Under the pieces are notes generated by a model that searched no databases, was not told the DNA's origin, and was given only the letters and a program-made list of their open reading frames with translations. A program made the position numbers and the translations under genes. A stretch of 7,432 bases of DNA. It comes from Xanthobacteraceae bacterium. Lineage in GTDB: Bacteria > Pseudomonadota > Alphaproteobacteria > Rhizobiales > Xanthobacteraceae. The stretch is taken from assembly GCA_030037185.1 (NCBI GenBank), contig JASHRR010000584.1:1-7432 (forward strand), given 5' to 3'. Of this stretch, positions 1 through 4,729 are shown one piece after another; the first letter of the stretch is position 1, and each line of letters opens with the position of its first letter.

Positions 1-1
1 T

Positions 2-29
2 GTTCCCGGTGACCACCGGCCCAGGGAAC
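2..29 (-). other. Hairpin-forming sequence just downstream of etfA
   Basis: The arms GTTCCC (2-7) and GGGAAC (24-29) are perfect inverted repeats. They start 17 bases past the etfA stop codon when read on the minus strand. The inner sequence can also pair as GGTG (8-11) with CACC (14-17). It could be the stem of a terminator or an mRNA-stabilising hairpin after etfBA. The bases where a U-run would lie fall outside the window, so termination cannot be claimed. Confidence 0.3.
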
Positions 30-46
30 TATTTTGGCGTTAAAGG

Positions 47-991
47 TTACCGCGCGAGCTTGCCCAGTTCGTCGGCGAGTTCCGGCAGCGCCTTGAACAG
101 GTCGGCGACGAGACCATAATCTGCGACCTGGAAGATGGGCGCCTCTTCGTCCTTGTTAATCGCCACGATCACTTTGGAATCCTTCATGCCGGCCAGATGC
201 TGGATGGCTCCCGATATCCCGACCGCGAGATAAAGTTCTGGCGCTACGACTTTACCGGTCTGACCGACCTGCCAGTCGTTCGGCGCATATCCGGCGTCGA
301 CCGCGGCACGTGAGGCGCCGACCGCCGCGCCAAGCTTGTCGGCCACCGGCTCCAGGTACTTGGAGAAATTCTCGCGCGACGCCAATCCGCGTCCGCCGGA
401 TACGACGACGCGGGCCGAGGTGAGTTCCGGCCGATCATTCCTGGAGATTTCTTCGCCGACAAAGGCTGACAGCCCCGGATCAGCGGGCGGCGACACCTGC
501 TCGGTCATCGCCGCGCCGCCCTCGCCTGCAGCCTGAAAGGCGGCGGTTCGCACCGTGATAACTTTCTTGCCGCCTTTGGAGCGCACGGTCTGCACGGCGT
601 TGCCGGCGTAAATTAGCCGCTCGAACGTGTCGGGCGACAGCACCTTGATGATGTCCGAGATCTGCATCACATCGAGCAGCGCCGCGACGCGCGGCATGAT
701 ATTTTTCGCGTTCGCGGTTGCCGGCGCCATGACGGTGTCATAGCCGGCCGCCAGCGCAACGATCAGCGCTGCCGTCGGCTCCGCCAGCATATGCTCGAAC
801 GGCGGCGCATCTGCGATCAGCACCTTTTCGGCGCCGTCGAGCTTGGCGGCGGCCGCCGCCGCTCCCTTGCAGTCCTTGCCGGCGACAAGGATGTGGACCG
901 GCGCGCCGACAGCCTTCGCGGCCGTCATCGCCTTGGCGGTTGCGTCCTTCACGCTGTTGTTGTCGTGTTCGGCGAGGAGAAGAGTCGGCAT
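47..991 (-). CDS. etfA: Electron transfer flavoprotein alpha subunit
   Basis: EtfA is the FAD-binding subunit of the soluble heterodimeric electron transfer flavoprotein. ETF takes electrons from acyl-CoA and related flavin dehydrogenases in the cytoplasm and hands them to membrane ETF:quinone oxidoreductase. The 314-residue protein has the normal family length. The N-terminal ETF alpha/beta-like domain covers about residues 1-185 and the C-terminal FAD domain about 190-314. In the FAD domain I see SGGRG (198-202), QVGQTGK (241-247) and the alpha-subunit signature from L253 to N279, containing ISGAIQH (259-265). These are the usual FAD contacts. The ATG at 991 gives the standard N-terminus [10 protein letters not shown]. 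Its Shine-Dalgarno is weak (GGAAA about 10 bases upstream). It follows etfB on the same strand after a 216-base gap holding palindromic repeats, and is probably cotranscribed with it. Length and sequence type fit the group I (housekeeping) ETFs. Confidence is very high. Confidence 0.97.
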   Translation of the reverse strand: MPTLLLAEHDNNSVKDATAKAMTAAKAVGAPVHILVAGKDCKGAAAAAAKLDGAEKVLIADAPPFEHMLAEPTAALIVALAAGYDTVMAPATANAKNIMPRVAALLDVMQISDIIKVLSPDTFERLIYAGNAVQTVRSKGGKKVITVRTAAFQAAGEGGAAMTEQVSPPADPGLSAFVGEEISRNDRPELTSARVVVSGGRGLASRENFSKYLEPVADKLGAAVGASRAAVDAGYAPNDWQVGQTGKVVAPELYLAVGISGAIQHLAGMKDSKVIVAINKDEEAPIFQVADYGLVADLFKALPELADELGKLAR

Positions 992-1019
992 CAGAGTGTT
1001 TTCCGGGAACGTTGATCGG

Positions 1020-1162
1020 ATCTCTCCTCCTGGGGAGAGATTTGGAATGCGGGCGGCTTCGCGCGCACCTTGCGGGTGAGGGGGCAGCGCTACCTATTCG
1101 GGCCGTTCCCCCTTACCGGCACCGCGCCAGGGTGATCCGAGCCTCTCGCCTCCGGGGAGAGG
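1020..1162. repeat. Two inverted copies of a palindromic intergenic repeat between etfB and etfA
   Basis: This fills most of the 216-base etfB-etfA gap. At the left edge, ATCTCTCC (1020-1027) pairs with GGAGAGAT (1034-1041). At the right edge, CCTCTC (1142-1147) pairs with GAGAGG (1157-1162), with a further CC/GG pair inside the loop. Between them, GGTGAGGGGG (from about 1075) is the near reverse complement of CCCCCTTACC (from about 1105), with one G-T wobble. The two halves therefore look like head-to-head copies of one element: a CCCCTCACC-type end, a GC-rich middle, and a CTCTCCnnnGGGGAGAG hairpin. Elements of this look are common between genes in Bradyrhizobium and Rhodopseudomonas genomes; that is recall, not a search. 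Transcribed, it would form a long imperfect hairpin between the two subunit genes. No open reading frame in it looks coding. Confidence 0.65.
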
Positions 1163-1207
1163 TGAACGGTGACGTGGCCGCGCCTGTGAACCATGTCGAA
1201 ATCCGCC

Positions 1208-1957
1208 CTAGAGCACGCCTGCCTCGTTTTTCAGCTTGCTGACCAGCTCGGTGACCGAGCTGACCTTGCCGCCGGCTTTCCGCGCGGCGGGCTCGGTTGT
1301 TTTGAGAATCTCAAGCCGCGGCGTCGTATCGACGCCGTAATCGGCCGGCGATTTCTCGCCGATCGGCTTCTTTTTCGCCTTCATGATATTGGGCAGAGAG
1401 GCATAGCGCGGCTCGTTGAGCCGCAGATCGGTGGTGACAATCGCCGGCAGCTTCAGCCTCAGGGTCTGCAGCCCGCCATCGACCTCGCGCGTGACGCTGA
1501 CGGTCTCGCCTTCGATCACGACCTTGGACGCAAACGTTCCCTGAGGCCAGTTCAACAGCGCTGCCAGCATCTGGCCGGTCTGGTTGCAGTCATCGTCGAT
1601 CGCCTGCTTGCCGAGGATGACAAGCCTTGGCTGTTCGGCTTCGACGACGTTCCTGAGGATCTTTGCAACCGCGAGCGGTTCGACGATCCCGTCGGTCTTG
1701 ACCAGAATGCCGCGGTCGGCACCCATCGCGAGAGCGGTCCGGATGGTTTCGGACGCCTGCTGCGGCCCGATCGAAACCGCGACGATCTCCGTGACCTTGC
1801 CGGCTTCTTTCAGACGGATCGCCTCCTCGACGGCGATCTCATCGAACGGATTCATCGACATCTTGACGTTGGCGAGCTCGACGCCCGTCCCGTCGGTCTT
1901 GACCCGGATTTTGACGTTGAAGTCGACGACCCGCTTGACGGGCACAAGAATTTTCAT
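1208..1957 (-). CDS. etfB: Electron transfer flavoprotein beta subunit
   Basis: EtfB is the AMP-binding subunit that pairs with EtfA. It carries the recognition loop by which partner dehydrogenases dock. The 249 residues match the family length. Visible landmarks are [10 protein letters not shown] at the N-terminus, NPFDE (36-40), GKQAIDDD (116-123, nucleotide-binding region) and the beta-subunit signature [12 protein letters not shown] (155-166). The docking segment [10 protein letters not shown] (188-197) corresponds to the human ETFB loop whose lysines are methylated. The close match there indicates a group I ETF that works with acyl-CoA dehydrogenases and ETF-QO, not a bifurcating FixAB-type ETF. 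The ATG at 1957 is preceded by GGAGAG (1964-1969) with a six-base spacer, a strong ribosome binding site that fixes the start. It is first in the etfBA unit and has its own promoter. The long open frame on the opposite strand is a shadow. Confidence 0.97.
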   Translation of the reverse strand: MKILVPVKRVVDFNVKIRVKTDGTGVELANVKMSMNPFDEIAVEEAIRLKEAGKVTEIVAVSIGPQQASETIRTALAMGADRGILVKTDGIVEPLAVAKILRNVVEAEQPRLVILGKQAIDDDCNQTGQMLAALLNWPQGTFASKVVIEGETVSVTREVDGGLQTLRLKLPAIVTTDLRLNEPRYASLPNIMKAKKKPIGEKSPADYGVDTTPRLEILKTTEPAARKAGGKVSSVTELVSKLKNEAGVL

Positions 1958-1983
1958 TCTGGGCTCTCCAGAAAACGGCGCGC

Positions 1984-2012
1984 AAACTATGACCGGCGTT
2001 CCGGCGTGTCAA
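1984..2012 (-). promoter_or_regulatory. Predicted sigma-70-type promoter of etfBA, with overlapping dyad
   Basis: Read on the minus strand there is a perfect TTGACA (2012-2007), a 17-base spacer, and TAGTTT (1989-1984) as the -10. Transcription would start near 1977, giving a leader of about 20 bases that contains the GGAGAG ribosome binding site. The -35 is flanked by CCGGCG and CGCCGG (minus-strand 2019-2014 and 2006-2001), an inverted repeat that could be an operator. A second CGCCGG lies in the spacer. The match was made by eye and no mapped start site is known to me. Confidence 0.6.
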
Positions 2013-2110
2013 CGCGCCGGCCGTTTTTGCTCGTTTTTGCTGATGCCGAAGCTCGATAGGGCATTCGGGTTCATTCCGGTATTCGATTTCGGCGTCAAGC
2101 TCGCGTTGCC

Positions 2111-2133
2111 ATACGTCTTTGCAAAGCCTGTAT
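2111..2133. promoter_or_regulatory. CTTTGCAAAG palindrome between the adenosyltransferase gene and etfB
   Basis: CTTTGCAAAG (2117-2126) is a perfect ten-base palindrome. It is flanked by ATAC (2111-2114) and GTAT (2130-2133), so the dyad extends with a one-base offset. It lies about 100 bases upstream of the predicted etfBA -35. The core TTTGCAAA resembles the half-site of the short-chain fatty acyl-CoA regulators (ScfR family, PccR of Rhodobacter sphaeroides, RamB of Corynebacterium), which usually bind two such units. Only one unit is visible here, so an operator role is a guess. The rest of the 273-base gap holds the etfBA promoter and a weak GCCGGG/CCCGGC hairpin (2171-2191) without a T-run. 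Confidence 0.3.
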
Positions 2134-2230
2134 CTTGCTCAAATGGATGCTGCCTCCCTGAACCGCAACAGCCGGGAACTTTCCACCCGGCAGCTGGACG
2201 GCCGCATAATCATCATGCCGCCTGGCCGTT

Positions 2231-2821
2231 TCAACCATCGTCACAGCGGTTTTGCCCGGGCACCCAGAGCACGTCACCGGAGCCGCTTTGATTGACATAG
2301 CGGCTTGCCACAAAGAGAAAGTCCGACAGCCGGTTCACATATTTGAGTGCGACCGCCGACACCTCTTCGCCGGGCCGGTCGGCCAAGTCGGCCATCATGC
2401 GTTCCGCGCGGCGACAGACCGTGCGGGCAACGTGCAGATGCGCAGCCGCCGGCGTTCCGCCCGGCAGGACAAACGAGCGCAAGGGCTTAAGTTCGGCGTT
2501 GAGTCGGTCGATTTCGGTCTCAAGGCGCGTCACCTGGGCCTCAGTGACGGTCAGCCGTGCTCCGCCGGGGCCCTTTCCCCTGGCAGGTGAACACAGGTCC
2601 GCCCCAAGGTCGAACAGATCGTTTTGGATCCGCCCCAGCATGGCGTTGATCTCTGCATCGCGGGATGTATGGAGGCGGACAATCCCGATGGCTGCGTTGG
2701 TCTCGTCGAGCGTCCCGTAACAGGCAATGCGCAGATCGTACTTCTTGCGCCGCTCGCCGTTGCCGAGCGCGGTCGTGCCATCGTCGCCGGTGCGCGTATA
2801 GATGCGGTTGAGAACGACCAC
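2231..2821 (-). CDS. pduO: PduO-type ATP:cob(I)alamin adenosyltransferase
   Basis: The enzyme transfers the 5'-deoxyadenosyl group of ATP to cob(I)alamin, making adenosylcobalamin, the cofactor of methylmalonyl-CoA mutase and other B12 isomerases. The family is a trimeric helical bundle (human MMAB), unrelated in fold to CobA/CobO, although databases often use the CobO product name. With the start chosen here the protein has 196 residues, the normal length. Visible motifs are TRTGDDGTT (9-17, ATP binding), YGTLDETNA (35-43), FVLPGGTPAAAHLH (about 117-130), RTVCRRAER (about 133-141) and YVNRLSDFLF (about 161-170). The frame stays open to 3106, but the extra residues overlap the upstream gene and read as non-coding. 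GTG at 2821 directly gives the conserved start followed by VVLNRIYTRTG. AGG lies six bases upstream as a weak Shine-Dalgarno. It begins 20 bases after the HIG1-like gene, implying cotranscription. Confidence 0.95.
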   Translation of the reverse strand: MVVLNRIYTRTGDDGTTALGNGERRKKYDLRIACYGTLDETNAAIGIVRLHTSRDAEINAMLGRIQNDLFDLGADLCSPARGKGPGGARLTVTEAQVTRLETEIDRLNAELKPLRSFVLPGGTPAAAHLHVARTVCRRAERMMADLADRPGEEVSAVALKYVNRLSDFLFVASRYVNQSGSGDVLWVPGQNRCDDG

Positions 2822-2841
2822 GTGGACCTGCCGATCCGGAG

Positions 2842-3036
2842 CTACCGCCCCATTGCCCAGACGGTTAACATGATGATGATGACAGCGATGAATTGCAGTA
2901 CGACGCGCCAGCGCATCAGCGTCTGCGACAGATTGGGCGACCCGCCGCGCAACATGTTGTAAAGACCGAGCATCAGCACGACGGCCACGGCGGCGATTGC
3001 CAGCGGAACGACGTATGCGGAAAGAAAGTTGGCCAT
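2842..3036 (-). CDS. Small twin-transmembrane protein, HIG1-domain-like
   Basis: This 64-residue protein has two hydrophobic helices, about residues 7-28 and 45-62. A short polar, positively charged loop joins them, containing SPNLSQ and then LMRWRVVLQ (40-48). The pattern of a helix, an R-x-R-containing loop and a Q early in the second helix is that of the HIG1 domain, known from respiratory supercomplex factors (yeast Rcf1/Rcf2, human HIGD1A). Alphaproteobacterial members are usually annotated twin transmembrane protein. An inner-membrane role in stabilising or modulating cytochrome oxidase is possible but inferred from family alone. It is first in a likely operon with the adenosyltransferase gene 20 bases downstream. 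No Shine-Dalgarno is visible before the ATG. CATAAT (minus-strand 3047-3042) sits six to eleven bases upstream, so a leaderless transcript is conceivable, though no -35 is seen. Confidence 0.85.
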   Translation of the reverse strand: MANFLSAYVVPLAIAAVAVVLMLGLYNMLRGGSPNLSQTLMRWRVVLQFIAVIIIMLTVWAMGR

Positions 3037-3071
3037 TTGGCATTATGTAGCATCGCCACTGCGCCAGCGCC

Positions 3072-4034
3072 ATGGCGGATCCCGGCATGAAGGGTCGCAT
3101 CATCATATTGGGTGGCGCCGGCCGGCTTGGTCGCGCGGCCGCTCACGTTTTCAAGTCTGCGGAATGGCAGGTCGCAAGCCTGGTGCGGGCAAGCTCGGCC
3201 GAACGCGCCGCGCCCGGGACTGAAATCGTCGAGGTCGATGCGTGCGATACGCAATCGGTCGTCGCGGCCGCGAGCGGCGCTGATGTCGTGCTCTACGCCC
3301 TCAACACGCCCTATACCCAATGGGGGCGGTTCGCACTCCCCTTCGCGGATACCGCAATCGCGGCCGCTCGCGAAAACCGCGCCACCTTGGTCTTCCCGGG
3401 CAACCTCTATAATCATGGGGCCGGCATGCCGGCCCGGATCGACGAAGCCACGCCGATGCGGCCGACCTCGCGCAAGGGCGCCATACGGATCGCAGTCGAG
3501 CGGCGCATGCGTGAAGCCGCCGGGGGCGGCTTGCGGACAATCGTCTTGCGCGCCGGCGATTATTTCGGCGAAGGCACCGGGTCATGGTTCGACCGGATCA
3601 TCGTGAAGGAAATCGCCGCCGGTCGGCTGACCTATCCGGGTCCGCTCGATATCGTTCATGAGTGGGCTTATCTGCCGGACCTGGCACAAGCCTTGGTGGC
3701 GCTCGTCGAGCGGCGCGACCAGCTCCCGCCGTTTGCGGCGTTCGGATTTGCCGGCCACGCGGTGTCAGGGCGCGAATTGCTTGCCGCCATCTCACGCGCC
3801 TGCCGGCGCGACTTTAAGATCGACTTCATGCCGTGGCGTTTGCTGAAGCTGATGGGCGTGGTGGTGCCCGTTTTCCGCGAGCTCGCCGACGTTTCATATC
3901 TATGGTCGACCCCGCATGCCATCGACGGCGCCCGGCTCGCGGAAATCATCGGCGATCTTCCCCGCACTCCGCTGGATCAGGCGATCGCCGCCTCGCTCGC
4001 GGCGCTTGGAATCAGGCGACGAGCAAAAACATGA
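3072..4034 (+). CDS. Atypical SDR / NAD(P)-dependent epimerase-dehydratase family protein
   Basis: This 320-residue protein has a Rossmann fold opening with RIIILGGAGRLGR (9-21), whose G14-x-x-G17-x-x-G20 binds the NAD(P) dinucleotide. An acidic residue pair (EVD, 54-56) and ADVVLYALNTP (70-80) follow, as in extended SDRs. The usual YxxxK catalytic pair is not evident. Where it would lie, after FPGNLYNHG (108-116), the sequence reads PTSRKGAIR (131-139), keeping a lysine (K135) but no tyrosine four residues before it. This is seen in atypical SDRs that act as reductases, isomerases or binding proteins. The substrate cannot be named. ATG at 3072 has no Shine-Dalgarno. ATG at 3087 (codon 6) has GGCGGA about seven bases before it and may be the true start, which would remove five residues. 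It is divergent from the HIG1-like gene across 35 bases. No terminator is visible after the stop. Confidence 0.9.
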   Translation: MADPGMKGRIIILGGAGRLGRAAAHVFKSAEWQVASLVRASSAERAAPGTEIVEVDACDTQSVVAAASGADVVLYALNTPYTQWGRFALPFADTAIAAARENRATLVFPGNLYNHGAGMPARIDEATPMRPTSRKGAIRIAVERRMREAAGGGLRTIVLRAGDYFGEGTGSWFDRIIVKEIAAGRLTYPGPLDIVHEWAYLPDLAQALVALVERRDQLPPFAAFGFAGHAVSGRELLAAISRACRRDFKIDFMPWRLLKLMGVVVPVFRELADVSYLWSTPHAIDGARLAEIIGDLPRTPLDQAIAASLAALGIRRRAKT

Positions 4035-4523
4035 CTTGAATGCCGTTTCCCGGATATTGTAAGTCGGTTTTGCAAACGAGACCAGTCGAGCTGAACGAAA
4101 AAGCTACTCTTATAGGTAGAAATAATGCCAACTATAGAAATAATCCCAACTATACATGCCGGGTTCTCACGTTCTAGTTCCCCACCGGACCTAGCCCGAC
4201 CTGCAGCGCATGAAAGTCTGTTCTACATTTCAGTGCCGGGCTGGATATTTTTACTCACTTTTCATCTTAGTTTGAATTGCCATGTTCGCCTCGAAGCTGT
4301 GTGTTGAGCCGGACTGCAGCAAAGGGCAGACCTCCGATCGAAAAGGCCACGGCAACCGCCGTCAATGCGCAAGTTATTTCGTGGCGCTGCCGATCCGGGG
4401 AGCGCTCCGCGAACCATCTCACGGATCTCACCTGCGGGCTGCGGCCTGCCCTCGCCCGCGGACACAGGAGGGTCGCCGGGCCGTATTCCAACGCTTGGGG
4501 CCGCGACACGCGGGATGTTTGCT
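4035..4523. other. Low-GC intergenic stretch without a convincing gene
   Basis: About 490 bases separate the SDR gene from the zinc-ribbon gene. By hand count, 4021-4320 is about 46% GC and 4081-4140 about 37%, against above 60% in neighbouring genes. GC returns to about 70% after 4380. The stretch holds an 18-base tandem repeat (4117-4152), a TTTGCAAA palindrome (4069-4076) and several TATA-like words (near 4111, 4133 and 4151) that could be -10 elements. None has a clear -35 at 17 bases. Short open frames on both strands show neither host-like third-position bias nor a recognisable motif. It may be the regulatory region of the zinc-ribbon gene or the scar of an insertion or deletion. Confidence 0.6.
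4117..4152. repeat. Two-copy 18-base tandem direct repeat
   Basis: Copy one is TAGAAATAATGCCAACTA (4117-4134) and copy two (4135-4152) is immediately adjacent. They differ at one base, G4127 against C4145. A third partial unit (TA at 4153) breaks off at once. The repeat is AT-rich in a GC-rich genome. It could be a paired binding site for a regulator or replication slippage in non-coding DNA; there are too few copies to call iterons. Confidence 0.85.
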
Positions 4524-4718
4524 ATGAAACCGGGCGTCGAGGCGAGCAATCCGCGGCAGTGCCTCGAGTGCGGAAAGCTGATCGTCCACCGCAGAATCAC
4601 GGCGCTCTATTGCTCGGGAAAATGCCGGGAAATCCATAATGCTCAAAAGCGGCGGCGGGTCCGAGGCGAGAGGAAAGCTGTTCCTCCGCGGACCTGTGAG
4701 CCGGAGACAAACGCATAA
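4524..4718 (+). CDS. Small four-cysteine zinc-ribbon-like protein
   Basis: The predicted protein has 64 residues. It carries CLECGK (13-18) and then YCSGKC (29-34), giving C13-x2-C16-x13-C30-x3-C34, a spacing able to bind one zinc ion. A strongly basic segment follows (KRRRVRGERK, about 44-53), then a Pro/Thr-rich tail with one more cysteine. Small proteins with CxxC, about 13 residues and YCSxxCR are widespread in Hyphomicrobiales as uncharacterised zinc-ribbon proteins. The basic stretch suggests nucleic-acid binding, but no function is assigned. The frame is open back to 4365, but upstream codons lack the high GC third-position bias seen from about 4524 on. ATG at 4524 or 4515 is therefore preferred; neither has more than a GGG as Shine-Dalgarno. 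It ends 11 bases from the stop of the convergent FAD oxidase gene. Coding is likely from the motif, not certain. Confidence 0.6.
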   Translation: MKPGVEASNPRQCLECGKLIVHRRITALYCSGKCREIHNAQKRRRVRGERKAVPPRTCEPETNA

Positions 4719-4729
4719 AGCGGGACCTC

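Noticed and set aside
1193..2059. Open frame of 288 codons on the plus strand opposite etfB
   Set aside because: It is the antisense shadow of a clear etfB gene, is rich in Arg/Asp/Leu as such shadows are in GC-rich DNA, and shows no family motif.
2171..2191. GCCGGG/CCCGGC hairpin downstream of the adenosyltransferase gene as a terminator
   Set aside because: The stem is only six pairs with a nine-base loop and no T-run follows on the minus strand.
2143..2295. Plus-strand frame of about 50 codons overlapping the adenosyltransferase 3' end
   Set aside because: It has no Shine-Dalgarno, only a weak promoter fit, no recognisable motif, and its second half is antisense to a real gene.
3054..3060. 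GCCACTG, a word found in cobalamin riboswitches, next to the adenosyltransferase operon
   Set aside because: It is on the plus strand in a 35-base gap with no B12-box helices or room for the aptamer, and the B12 gene is on the other strand.
2822..3106. N-terminal extension of the adenosyltransferase frame up to 3106
   Set aside because: The extra 95 residues run out of frame through the HIG1-like gene, are Arg/His-rich and have no homology pattern. The conserved PduO-type N-terminus begins at the GTG at 2821.
4125..4307. Plus-strand frame of 60 codons covering the tandem repeat, with a hydrophobic stretch
   Set aside because: Codon third positions are AT-rich and unlike the host, no motif is present, and the AGGTAG upstream is part of the AT-rich repeat zone.
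4262..4600. Overlapping short frames on both strands before the zinc-ribbon gene
   Set aside because: Several frames are open at once with no consistent codon bias or recognisable motif, typical of GC-rich non-coding DNA.
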